Source: Palleniella intestinalis
GTDB lineage: Bacteria; Bacteroidota; Bacteroidia; Bacteroidales; Bacteroidaceae
Assembly (NCBI RefSeq): GCF_013166595.1
Contig: NZ_JABKKG010000004.1
Coordinates: 124,001-188,000 of the forward strand
Length of the DNA stretch: 64,000 bases
Direction of reading: 5' to 3'
Under the pieces are notes generated by a model, which worked only from the letters and a program-made list of their open reading frames with translations, did not search any database and was not told where the DNA came from. Each line of letters opens with the position of its first letter. Position 1 is the first letter of the stretch. Positions 6,432-14,999 of the stretch are shown here, one piece after another. The translations under genes were made by a program, and so were the position numbers.

Positions 6432-8756
6432 CTATTGTTTCTTTGCCGCGCGTTTTGACTGTACAGGGTTGTTGACAACCTCCATACACTCCTCGTAGGT
6501 GAGTTCGCGTACACGCTCATGGAGAGCTTTCGGCAGGCGGTAGTTCTTGCCGTCAAACTGTATGTAAGGGCCGTAGCGTCCGTTGAGCAGCTGCATCTTC
6601 TCGTCCTCTTCGAAAGTCTTGATGTAACGCTCCTCCTCCTGCCTGCGCTTCTCGACAATAAGTCGTACGGCACATTCGAGGTCAGCCTTCATGGGGTCGA
6701 TGTCCTTAGGCAGCGACACATACTTCTTGTTATGCAGGATGTAAGGGCCGAAGCGTCCTGCGCCGACAGTGATGATATGCCCCTCGTAAGTGCCCAAGCG
6801 GCGTGGCAGGGCGAAGAGGGCAAGAGCCTCCTCGAGGGTTATTGTCTCCATGGACTTGTCTGCCGGAAGCTGTGCGAAGCGAGGCTTCTCCTCGTCATCG
6901 GCGGTGCCTATCTGCACGACAGGCCCGTAGCGTCCTATCTTGACGAATACAGGTTTGCCGCTCTTGGGGTCGGTTCCTATCTCGCGCTCTCCCGCCTTAT
7001 GTTCCGAACGTGAGTTGATTGTCGCCTCGACGGTCTTGTCAAACTCGCCGTAGAATTCCTTTATCATGTCGTTCCATGGCTCTTTGCCCTCTGCGATCTC
7101 ATCAAACTTCTCCTCGACTTTGGCAGTGAAGTTGTAGTCCATGATGTTCGGGAAGAACCGGATAAGGAAATCGTTGACAACGATGCCGATGTCCGTCGGC
7201 AGCAGTTTGCCCTTGTCGGAGCCTGCCATTTCCTTTTTCGTGCGTGAGGAGATGACCGTTCCGCGCAGGGTGTCGATGACATACTGGCGTTCGACACCTT
7301 TCTTGTCGCCCTTCTGGACATATCCGCGCTGCTGTATGGTGGAGATTGTCGGCGCGTAGGTTGATGGGCGACCGATGCCAAGCTCCTCAAGTTTATGGAC
7401 AAGTGACGCTTCCGTGTAGCGCAAAGGCGACTGTGAGAAACGTTCCGTGGAAGTTATCTCACGGCGCTCAAGTTCCTGTCCCACAGTGAACTGCGGCAGT
7501 AGGTGTCCGTCCTCCTCGTCCTGCTGCTCGTCGTCACGGCTTTCCGCATAGACCTTCAGGAAGCCGTCGAACTTCACCACCTCGCCCTGTGCGATGAACT
7601 TCTCCACGGTTTCGCTGACGCTTATCGTCACCTGAGTCTTCTCAAGCTCAGCGTCAGCCATCTGTGAAGCTATGGTACGCTTGCGGATAAGGTCATAGAG
7701 GCGGCGTTCCTGCACCGTTCCCTCGATTTTCACCTTGTCCATGTAAGTCGGGCGGATAGCCTCGTGAGCCTCCTGCGCGCCCTTTGCCTTTGTCTGGTAG
7801 TTGCGCGGGCGGCTGTATTCCTCGCCATATTCCTTGATGATGTCCTCCTTTGACGCGCCGATGCAGAGCTTGGAGAGGTTCACGGAGTCGGTACGCATGT
7901 AGGTGATGAGACCGTTCTCGTACAGGTGCTGTGCCACCATCATCGTCTGGGAGACAGTGTAGCCAAGTTTGCGTGCCGCCTCCTGCTGGAGTGTGGACGT
8001 CGTGAACGGTGGTGCCGGTGTGCGGTGGAGCGGCTTCTTCTGTATGTCAGCCACCTTGAACTCTGCCGTGCGGCACTTGCCGAGGAATGACTGTGCCTCG
8101 TCATGAGTCTTGAAACGGCGGTCAAGTTCCGCCTTGACCTCTATAGGATGACCGTCTTCTTCGATTGTGAAGATGGCGTTCACGCGGTAGTAAGGCTCCG
8201 ACTTGAAATGCTGCACTTCGCGCTCACGCTCCACGATAAGCCTTACAGCCACCGACTGCACACGTCCTGCCGAGAGAGCCGGCTTGACCTTGCGCCAAAG
8301 CACCGGTGACAGTTTGAAGCCCACAAGACGGTCAAGCACGCGGCGTGCCTGCTGCGCATCGACAAGGTTCATGTCAAGGCGGCGCGGATGCTCTATGGCA
8401 TCGAGTATGGCAGGTTTCGTGATTTCGTGGAACACGATGCGTTCCGTCTTCTGCTCATCCAGCCCGAGCACTTCGCAAAGGTGCCATGAGATGGCCTCTC
8501 CCTCGCGGTCCTCATCGGATGCGAGCCAGACCTTGTCTGCCTTCTTCGCCTGTGTGCGCAGTTCGTTGACGAGCTTCTTCTTCTCCTCGGGAATCTCATA
8601 CTCAGGGCTGAGGCTCTCAAGGTCGATGCTTATCTCCTTCTTCTTCAAGTCGCGGATGTGCCCATAGGACGACATGACCTTGTACTCCTTGCCGAGGAAT
8701 TTCTCGATAGTCTTCGCCTTGGCAGGACTCTCCACGATGACCAAGTTCTCTTTCAT
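6432..8756 (-). CDS. topA: DNA topoisomerase I (type IA)
   Basis: A 774-residue type IA topoisomerase that relaxes negative supercoils. The Toprim domain opens with NLVIVESPAKAKTIEKFLG and includes the acidic LASDEDREGEAISWHL metal site. The active-site tyrosine is Tyr286 in GLITYMRTDSVNLS. The C-terminal part has repeated GRYGPVVQIG / GRFGPYILH / GRYGPYIQF modules instead of cysteine zinc ribbons, as in other Bacteroidetes TopA. It heads a minus-strand run with aroK and argB. A TATTTTTG box lies 85 bases upstream. Confidence 0.97.
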   Translation of the reverse strand: MKENLVIVESPAKAKTIEKFLGKEYKVMSSYGHIRDLKKKEISIDLESLSPEYEIPEEKKKLVNELRTQAKKADKVWLASDEDREGEAISWHLCEVLGLDEQKTERIVFHEITKPAILDAIEHPRRLDMNLVDAQQARRVLDRLVGFKLSPVLWRKVKPALSAGRVQSVAVRLIVEREREVQHFKSEPYYRVNAIFTIEEDGHPIEVKAELDRRFKTHDEAQSFLGKCRTAEFKVADIQKKPLHRTPAPPFTTSTLQQEAARKLGYTVSQTMMVAQHLYENGLITYMRTDSVNLSKLCIGASKEDIIKEYGEEYSRPRNYQTKAKGAQEAHEAIRPTYMDKVKIEGTVQERRLYDLIRKRTIASQMADAELEKTQVTISVSETVEKFIAQGEVVKFDGFLKVYAESRDDEQQDEEDGHLLPQFTVGQELERREITSTERFSQSPLRYTEASLVHKLEELGIGRPSTYAPTISTIQQRGYVQKGDKKGVERQYVIDTLRGTVISSRTKKEMAGSDKGKLLPTDIGIVVNDFLIRFFPNIMDYNFTAKVEEKFDEIAEGKEPWNDMIKEFYGEFDKTVEATINSRSEHKAGEREIGTDPKSGKPVFVKIGRYGPVVQIGTADDEEKPRFAQLPADKSMETITLEEALALFALPRRLGTYEGHIITVGAGRFGPYILHNKKYVSLPKDIDPMKADLECAVRLIVEKRRQEEERYIKTFEEDEKMQLLNGRYGPYIQFDGKNYRLPKALHERVRELTYEECMEVVNNPVQSKRAAKKQ

Positions 8757-8840
8757 TGTAGATTCTATTGTAATGTTTTCTTATTCTTGATTAGTGCTTT
8801 GTTCTCGCATTTCCCTTGCGGGCACAATGGTTTCGGGGCG

Positions 8841-8848
8841 CAAAAATA
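8841..8848 (-). promoter_or_regulatory. -7 promoter box for topA
   Basis: CAAAAATA on the plus strand reads TATTTTTG on the minus strand, matching TAnnTTTG upstream of topA. A canonical -33 element is not evident. Confidence 0.5.
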
Positions 8849-8964
8849 CTCAAAATAATCTTGTTCACATTATTATATAGTTAATTGTTATGTTTTTTTA
8901 AGATACACATTACAAATAATGCTAAATATTGTTATGTACGTGTGTGTATGTGCGAAGAAATGAG

Positions 8965-8972
8965 TACATTTG
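8965..8972 (+). promoter_or_regulatory. -7 promoter box for dapB
   Basis: TACATTTG matches TAnnTTTG 68 bases before the dapB start. The upstream -33 region is GTGTGTG-like instead of TTTG. The 283-base gap between topA and dapB holds nothing else recognisable. Confidence 0.5.
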
Positions 8973-9039
8973 CATTAGTATGGTTACGCATAATAACCTA
9001 TAACCCAAAACCTTTAACCCACAACTCTCAAAAAAGAAA

Positions 9040-9795
9040 ATGAAAATAGCACTCATAGGGTACGGCAAAATGGGGCGTATGATAGAGCAGATTGCTCTCT
9101 CGCGAGGCCACGAGATTGTCAGTATCATTGACGTTGACAACCAGCAGGATTTCGAGTCCGAGGCGTTCGCTTCGGCAGATGTGGCGATAGAGTTCACCGC
9201 ACCGCATGTGGCTTACGGCAACTATCTGAAGGCATGGAAGGCAGGCGTGAAGGTCGTCTCCGGTTCCACAGGATGGCTCAAGGAGCACGGCGCCGATGTC
9301 CGCAAGGCATGCGAGGAGGAGGGAAAGACACTCTTCTGGGCATCAAACTTCTCGATAGGTGTGGCGATATTCTCCGCCGTCAACAAGTATTTGGCGAAAA
9401 TCATGAACTCTTTCCCGCAGTACGACGTGGAGGAGACAGAGACGCACCACATCCACAAACTCGACCATCCGTCGGGCACCGGCATCACGCTTGCCGAGCA
9501 AATCGTGGACAACCTTGACCGCAAGAGCGGCTGGCAGGTGGGAACGGTGACGAACCCTGACGGCTCTGTGACTCCTGCGGAGGGCACTAACCCTGACAAA
9601 CTGACAATCAACTCCATACGCGAGGGTGAGGTTCCGGGCATCCACTCCGTCACTTACGACAGCGAGGCTGACTGCATAACCATCACCCACGACGCCCATT
9701 CGCGCCAAGGATTCGCCCTCGGAGCAGTCCTTGCTGCGGAGTTCACGGCGGAGAATGAGGGACTGCTGACAATCGACGATATGTTCAAGTTCTGA
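9040..9795 (+). CDS. dapB: 4-hydroxy-tetrahydrodipicolinate reductase
   Basis: A 251-residue NAD(P)H-dependent reductase of the lysine/diaminopimelate pathway. The N-terminal Rossmann motif is IALIGYGKMGRMIEQ, with EFTAPHVAYGN and SGSTGW around the cofactor, and the catalytic segment is ETHHIHKLDHPSGTGITLAE, with the family His pair, Lys and SGTG. It is slightly short for the family, as is common in Bacteroidetes. It starts a plus-strand run with lepB and the WbqC-like gene, from which it is separated by 393 bases. Confidence 0.95.
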   Translation: MKIALIGYGKMGRMIEQIALSRGHEIVSIIDVDNQQDFESEAFASADVAIEFTAPHVAYGNYLKAWKAGVKVVSGSTGWLKEHGADVRKACEEEGKTLFWASNFSIGVAIFSAVNKYLAKIMNSFPQYDVEETETHHIHKLDHPSGTGITLAEQIVDNLDRKSGWQVGTVTNPDGSVTPAEGTNPDKLTINSIREGEVPGIHSVTYDSEADCITITHDAHSRQGFALGAVLAAEFTAENEGLLTIDDMFKF

Positions 9796-9939
9796 GGAAA
9801 CGCCTGTCAATTCCACTTGAAAGCAGCGTTGTTGTGGATTGTTGCCCTTGGAAAAGCACTGTCGGACATGTCGTAGAAAGTGTTGCAGAGCATTGTCTCT
9901 GTGCGTGTTTCCATACGGCTATTGTATTCGGATATGTTT

Positions 9940-9968
9940 CTGAAGGTGTGGCAGAGCCACACCTTCAG
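9940..9968. terminator. Perfect 13-bp hairpin in the dapB-lepB gap
   Basis: CTGAAGGTGTGGC, loop AGA and GCCACACCTTCAG form a perfect stem 145 bases past the dapB stop. There is no T tract on either strand, so it may be a factor-dependent terminator, a processing site or a protein-binding palindrome. The rest of the 393-base gap holds the C1 array and no gene. Confidence 0.5.
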
Positions 9969-10002
9969 AGGCAGCTTGCCGGATTATGCAAGTTCGGGAT
10001 TG

Positions 10003-10095
10003 GCAAAACAAAAGGTAACACTTCACCAAGCAAAGTGTTACCTTTGACCATGCAAAGTCTTACCTTTCACACAGCGAAATACTACCTTTTGCAAA
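10003..10095. repeat. Family C palindromic repeat array upstream of lepB (C1)
   Basis: Units of 22 nt beginning ACCTTT repeat in register (ACCTTTGACCATGCAAAGT, then ACCTTTCACACAGCGAAAT, then ACCTTTTGC), preceded by an inverted arm AAAGGTAACACTT. The core AAAGGTNACCTTT is a palindrome. One unit contains TACCTTTG (10039-10046), an exact match to the -7 promoter box, so part of the array could start lepB transcription. Confidence 0.8.
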
Positions 10096-10188
10096 ACGCT
10101 GATTATCAGGTGTTTTTTATACCCCTAAACCCAATAGTTAAAAACGTATATATTCCACGGTGGTACCAACACAACCCACCTTTCAAAA

Positions 10189-11631
10189 ATGGTAAAGAGA
10201 AACATAAAAAAACAAGAGCCTAACAAGGCGGTGCAATGGGCGAAATTCGCCATTGTGACAGTGCTCTACCTCCTCTTCCTCTACTGGGTGGAGTCATGGT
10301 GGGGACTCCTCGTCGTGCCATTCATCTACGACGCGTACATCTCACGCAAGATCAACTGGCAGTGGTGGCGCGATTCTGACGACATGACGCGCTTCATCAT
10401 GTCGTGGGTCGATGCCATCGTCTTCGCACTCGTGGCTGTCTATTTCATCAACCTGTTCTTCTTTCAGAACTATGTCATACCGTCAAGTTCCTTGGAAAAG
10501 TCACTCCTCACAGGCGACTATCTCTGCGTCAGCAAAGTAGCCTATGGTCCGCGCATACCGCAGACTCCGCTCACCATGCCGCTCACACAGCACACCATGC
10601 CGCTCATCGGATGCAAAAGCTACATAGAGTTCCCGCAATGGGAGTACCGCCGTGCAAAAGGACTCGGCAAGGTGGAGCTTAACGACATCGTCGTGTTCAA
10701 CTATCCTGCGGGCGACACACTCGTTTCGGAAGAGCGCTATGCGACGGAATTCTACCGGCTGGCGTATGATTATGGTAAGCAATGTATTGAGCTCAACGCA
10801 CCGATAGACTCTCTTACGCCAATGCAGCAGCGCGCTCTGTATGCCGCTTATTATGAGGCGGGAAAACAGTATATAAGGCAAAATCCTAACGAGTATGGCG
10901 ACATCATCACACGCCCTGTCGACCGCCGCGAGAACTACGTGAAGCGCTGCGTCGGACTGCCGGGACAGACCTTGCAGATTAAGGACCGCATCATTTATCT
11001 TGACGGAAAGGCGAACAAGGAGCCGGACAATGTGCAGTACACTTACAACATCAAGCTCCAATCGCGTATCCCAGAAGACCTCATGGAGTCACTTGGCATC
11101 TCCATAGAGGATATCACGCAACTCAACCAGTATGGCTGTATGCCGCTGACAAAGCGCGCCTATGAGGTGCTTAAATCACGCAAGGACATCGTCAAGAGTA
11201 TCTCCATAAACACCGATTCCCCTACGGGCGACCTCTATCCGCTCAATGCAAGGACGGGCTGGACACGCGACAACTACGGCCCTGTGTGGATTCCACAGAA
11301 GGGAAAGTCCGTGAAGCTTGACATCAACAACATCGCCGTCTACGAACGTCCTATACGCACCTATGAGGGCAACGACCTCGTTGTCACTGACGACGGCAAG
11401 ATTCTCATCAACGGGAAAGAAGCCGCGTCCTACACATTCAAGATGGACTACTACTGGATGATGGGCGACAACCGCCACAATTCCGCAGACTCCCGCTATT
11501 GGGGCTTCGTCCCCGAGGACCACATCGTGGGCAAACCGCTCTTCATCTGGTGGTCCTCCGACCCTGACCGCAAGGGCTTCTCCGGCATCCGCTGGCACCG
11601 CCTGTTCACATGGGTGGACAACATCAAGTAA
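10189..11631 (+). CDS. lepB: Signal peptidase I
   Basis: A 480-residue inner-membrane protease that removes signal peptides from exported proteins. Two hydrophobic segments (about residues 18-48 and 68-92) precede the periplasmic catalytic domain. The catalytic serine is most likely Ser101 in IPSSSLEKSLLTGD and the general base Lys252 in NYVKRCVGLPGQTL. The C-terminal box is MGDNRHNSADSRYWGFVP. The large insert between Ser and Lys is typical of Bacteroidetes LepB. Downstream is the WbqC-like gene. Confidence 0.95.
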   Translation: MVKRNIKKQEPNKAVQWAKFAIVTVLYLLFLYWVESWWGLLVVPFIYDAYISRKINWQWWRDSDDMTRFIMSWVDAIVFALVAVYFINLFFFQNYVIPSSSLEKSLLTGDYLCVSKVAYGPRIPQTPLTMPLTQHTMPLIGCKSYIEFPQWEYRRAKGLGKVELNDIVVFNYPAGDTLVSEERYATEFYRLAYDYGKQCIELNAPIDSLTPMQQRALYAAYYEAGKQYIRQNPNEYGDIITRPVDRRENYVKRCVGLPGQTLQIKDRIIYLDGKANKEPDNVQYTYNIKLQSRIPEDLMESLGISIEDITQLNQYGCMPLTKRAYEVLKSRKDIVKSISINTDSPTGDLYPLNARTGWTRDNYGPVWIPQKGKSVKLDINNIAVYERPIRTYEGNDLVVTDDGKILINGKEAASYTFKMDYYWMMGDNRHNSADSRYWGFVPEDHIVGKPLFIWWSSDPDRKGFSGIRWHRLFTWVDNIK

Positions 11632-11654
11632 TTGTCTGTCGGTGTCTCATTTGC

Positions 11655-11776
11655 CGTCAGTATTGTCACTCCCGGCATTGCTATCAGTATTGTCGCTCCC
11701 GGCATTACTATCAGTATTGTCAATACTGTCACTCTTGACATTACTGCCACTCCTGACATTACTGTCAATATTGTCC
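11655..11776. repeat. Family A array with 27-bp higher-order repeat (A7)
   Basis: About thirteen 9-nt units (TCAGTATTG, TCACTCCCG, GCATTGCTA, TCAATACTG, ACATTACTG). Three units form a 27-bp block that occurs twice in tandem with two mismatches. The array ends 15 bases before the WbqC-like start and is open in one reading frame, which falsely extends that gene by 50 codons. Confidence 0.85.
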
Positions 11777-11791
11777 CATAATAAACACACA

Positions 11792-12475
11792 ATGCTCCTC
11801 TCAACAACATATTTCGGGCCTGTGCAATGGTACTCACTCCTGAGCCGTTGCATAGGCTCCCGCGTTTCCATAGAAGCCCGGGAATCCTTCCTAAAGCAGA
11901 CCTACCGCAACCGCTGCGTCATAGCCACCGCCGACGGCACACAAGCACTCACAATCCCCGTGACCCACGCCGGCAGCCACCTCATCAAGGACATCCGCAT
12001 CTCCGACCACGGCAACTGGCGCCACCTCCATTGGCAGGCGCTCTGCACCGCCTATGGCGAATCCGCCTTCTTCGAGTACTATCAGGATGACATCCGTCCC
12101 TTCTTCATCGACGAAGGTCCGGCATCTCCCGTCCGCCATACCTACCTCCTCGACTACAACATGTCCTCCGCCGAACTCCTCTGCCGCCTCCTCGACCTCG
12201 ACATTTCCTTCGATTTCACCGAGGAATTCATCCCCTCCTCCCAACTCCCCACACAACCCGACTACCGCACCCTTATTTCCCCGAAAGCAAGACCTTCAGC
12301 CCCTGTACTCTCACAAGATGCACCACCTGTTGACATCATATTCACCCCCAAACCCTATTACCAAGTCTACCGTGACCGCCACGGTTTCCTTCCCAACCTC
12401 TCCATCCTCGACCTCCTCTTCAACGAAGGTCCGGAATCAATAAAATACCTGTTGCCCAAAGAATGTAGTGTATAA
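11792..12475 (+). CDS. WbqC-like family protein
   Basis: A 227-residue protein starting MLLSTTYFGPVQWYSLL, with the family features of an N-terminal YFGPVQWY strand-turn, a basic KQTYRNRC segment, LTIPV and HWQALCTAYGESAFFEYY. WbqC relatives often lie in surface-polysaccharide loci, but the biochemical role is unsettled. In Bacteroidales this gene is often found directly after lepB, as here. The start is placed at 11792 because upstream in-frame codons only translate the 9-nt repeat array. The last 60 residues are more variable. Composition is GC-rich, in sharp contrast to the next gene. Confidence 0.85.
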   Translation: MLLSTTYFGPVQWYSLLSRCIGSRVSIEARESFLKQTYRNRCVIATADGTQALTIPVTHAGSHLIKDIRISDHGNWRHLHWQALCTAYGESAFFEYYQDDIRPFFIDEGPASPVRHTYLLDYNMSSAELLCRLLDLDISFDFTEEFIPSSQLPTQPDYRTLISPKARPSAPVLSQDAPPVDIIFTPKPYYQVYRDRHGFLPNLSILDLLFNEGPESIKYLLPKECSV

Positions 12476-12554
12476 GTCGTTGTTTAATTATAAAGTCTCT
12501 ATACAGTTAATGTTTTTTTTCGTTGGTTTGTTCGTGATATTGAAAATTATTCAC

Positions 12555-12562
12555 TAATTTTG
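12555..12562 (+). promoter_or_regulatory. -7 promoter box for the RecQ-like/DprA-like operon
   Basis: TAATTTTG matches TAnnTTTG and implies a leader of about 200 bases before 12771. A clear -33 TTTG at the usual distance is missing. CTATACAGT at 12496 and ACTGTATAG at 12602 form a 9-bp inverted repeat flanking the box. No open reading frame of note lies between 12476 and 12770. Confidence 0.5.
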
Positions 12563-12770
12563 CAGTAGAAATATACCAAACATGGTTTATATAAAATGAA
12601 GACTGTATAGTATTCTATAATAGGAGGCGTAGGAGGTCTGGTACGAGATGGATGTATAACCATAAATGTTTCCACTGATACTGTGATGAGGTCTTATATC
12701 CAATATTTGTATGTAATCTCCGCATCAATGCTTGTTGTAGCGCATTAAGAATAAAAAGAAAATAATTATA

Positions 12771-14999
12771 ATGAGATATATAATAAGCAGACAAGAAGCT
12801 GAAATCAGGCTGAAGAAAATTTTCGACTTGGATCATTTTTATGATGAACAATGGTGCGCCATAGAAAGAATTCTTAGCGGAGAGCGCATCCTTATGATTG
12901 AACGTACAGGCTTCGGCAAATCCCTATGTTATCAATTTCCGGCAATTCTGTTTGAGGGTGTCACTGTCGTTTTTTCTCCTTTGATTGCCCTGATGCGCGA
13001 CCAGGTGCGTAGCCTATGCCAACGTGGTATTTCTGCTGCCTATATTAACTCGGAACAATCCCACGATGAGAATATGGAAGCAATACAGCGTGCATTGAAT
13101 AACGAAATCAAGATTTTGTATATTGCTCCGGAAAGACAAGAAAACAAGGAATGGATAGAAGCCACTCGCCATATAAAGTTGTCGATGGTGGTCATCGATG
13201 AAGCACATACCATATCAACTTGGGGACATGATTTCAGGCCCTCCTTCCGTAGAATTATCAGTCTTGTACAGTTGCTTCCTGTCAACTTGCCAATTCTGGC
13301 TACAACTGCCACCGCAACGAAAAGAGTGCAAAATGACATTGAACAACAGATAGGTGACCGACTTACGACCATCAGAGGAAACCTCGCTCGACCTAATTTC
13401 TATATGCAAGTGATTAGAGTTCAATCAGAAGATGAGAAGATGATATGGTTAGCTTCTAATCTTGATTCTTTTGAAGGCACAGGCCTTATCTATACAGGGA
13501 CAAGAATCGATACTGAAATATATGCAAAATGGATCCAGTTCGTTGGTATTAGTGCTACAGATTACAATGCTGGTTTTGATGCTCAGACGCGGAAGTCAAT
13601 TGAAAAAGGCTTGATGCAGAATCAATGGAAATGCGTAATATCAACTAATGCGCTTGGAATGGGCATAGATAAACCGGATATTCGTTTCATCATTCATACC
13701 CAAATACCGGCGTCACCAATACATTATTATCAAGAAATAGGACGAGCCGGGCGTGATGGTAAGCCTACACGTATCATATTGTTTTACAATGAAAAGAAAG
13801 AAAAAAATGGAATCGCAACGGATTCCCTCCTTCCTTGCTCTTTCATAGAAGGTGCACGTCCAACAACAAATAAATATCAAAAGGTAATATCTTTATTGCA
13901 GGAGGAGCCACTGTCTGAACGTGAAGTAACAAAGATGGCTAACCTTAAGCAGAATCAAGTGAGAGTGATAAAAGCAGACTTGATAGACCAAGGTATCATT
14001 AAGGAAGTTCTGTATGGCAAAATAAAAAAATACGAGTATCAGTTTAATGCTCCACAACTTAATATAGAAAATTTCGAGAAACAGCGAGAAAAGAAGTTAC
14101 AAGAACTTCATTCGATGGAGAAGTATGTCTATACAGATATGCCAAGAATGGAATACCTGTGTTCTTTCCTTGACAGTGACGAACAAGCAACTTACACCAA
14201 TTGCGACAACACCAATCTTGAAAAACTAAGTGTACCAGTAGTTCCTGAACTTTCAGACAAACTAGAAGAATTTAGAGATACATATTTCCCGTCTCTCGAT
14301 ATGGCATCCTGGACCAAAAGAAAGGGAGACTTTCGAGTTTGTTATATATCTCCTAATACAATTATTGTGGAGAGAACTAACAAGGATGAGTCTGGAGTAG
14401 TCATCGGGCATTCACAAACAGAATATACAAATGTTATCAGGCGCTCTGATTATACACAAGAAGAGGTCTTGGTTATCAAAGAACACCTTGCTAAATGTTC
14501 GCGATTGGTAAATGGTTATGCGGCTTCATATTATGGTGTATCCAATGTGGGCGCTGCACTCCATAGAAGTAAGTATGAGAATGGTGGAGATTTTCCTTAT
14601 TTCCTCTTGAAAAAGACATTGTCTGTATTTGGTAAAAAACTCAAAGGGGTGCATTTTGACTTGCTCCTGTATGTGCCACCGACAAAGTCAGGAGATTTGG
14701 TTAAGAATTTCGCAATTAAGTTTGCACATGTAATTGGTGTTCCGTTGAGCCACGATTTGATTAAGATTTGTGCTACACAAGAACAGAAGATGTTTCAAAA
14801 TAAATATGGGAAACAAGAGAATGTAGCTGGAGTGTTTGACATTGATGAAGATATCGTTAGAGGAAAAACTATTATATTGCTTGATGATATATATGATAGT
14901 GGTGCAACACTTAAGGAGATAGGTAAAATATTAACACAGAAAGGGGCGAAATGTATCGTTCCTCTCGTAATAGCAAAAACAGTAGGAAATACAATATGA
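12771..14999 (+). CDS. RecQ-like DNA helicase fused to ComF-type phosphoribosyltransferase
   Basis: A 742-residue two-part protein. Residues 20-345 are a RecQ-type superfamily 2 helicase: RTGFGKSLCYQ (Walker A, Lys50), SPLIALMRDQV, VIDEAHTISTWGHDFRP (DEAH 143-146 plus the RecQ aromatic loop), ATTATAT and QEIGRAGRDG (motif VI). A winged-helix-like segment follows (360-430). The RecQ zinc site is degenerate: only Cys464 and Cys478 are visible in the expected region. Residues about 585-742 are a phosphoribosyltransferase with the PRPP loop ILLDDIYDSGATLKE (702-716), as in ComFC. There is no HRDC domain. It is AT-rich compared with its neighbours and overlaps the next gene by 4 bases (ATGA). Role unproven; a DNA-processing or anti-phage function is my inference. 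Confidence 0.85.
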   Translation: MRYIISRQEAEIRLKKIFDLDHFYDEQWCAIERILSGERILMIERTGFGKSLCYQFPAILFEGVTVVFSPLIALMRDQVRSLCQRGISAAYINSEQSHDENMEAIQRALNNEIKILYIAPERQENKEWIEATRHIKLSMVVIDEAHTISTWGHDFRPSFRRIISLVQLLPVNLPILATTATATKRVQNDIEQQIGDRLTTIRGNLARPNFYMQVIRVQSEDEKMIWLASNLDSFEGTGLIYTGTRIDTEIYAKWIQFVGISATDYNAGFDAQTRKSIEKGLMQNQWKCVISTNALGMGIDKPDIRFIIHTQIPASPIHYYQEIGRAGRDGKPTRIILFYNEKKEKNGIATDSLLPCSFIEGARPTTNKYQKVISLLQEEPLSEREVTKMANLKQNQVRVIKADLIDQGIIKEVLYGKIKKYEYQFNAPQLNIENFEKQREKKLQELHSMEKYVYTDMPRMEYLCSFLDSDEQATYTNCDNTNLEKLSVPVVPELSDKLEEFRDTYFPSLDMASWTKRKGDFRVCYISPNTIIVERTNKDESGVVIGHSQTEYTNVIRRSDYTQEEVLVIKEHLAKCSRLVNGYAASYYGVSNVGAALHRSKYENGGDFPYFLLKKTLSVFGKKLKGVHFDLLLYVPPTKSGDLVKNFAIKFAHVIGVPLSHDLIKICATQEQKMFQNKYGKQENVAGVFDIDEDIVRGKTIILLDDIYDSGATLKEIGKILTQKGAKCIVPLVIAKTVGNTI

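Noticed and set aside
9834..10223. A 129-codon plus-strand frame between dapB and lepB
   Set aside because: It crosses the perfect hairpin and the C1 array, overlaps the lepB start and has no protein-like pattern.
11642..11791. Fifty-codon N-terminal extension of the WbqC-like protein rich in Ser, Leu and Ile
   Set aside because: It is only the translation of the 9-nt array, which stays open in frame because 9 is a multiple of 3. The same false extension occurs before the sigma factor, GH106, both esterase-region genes and others.
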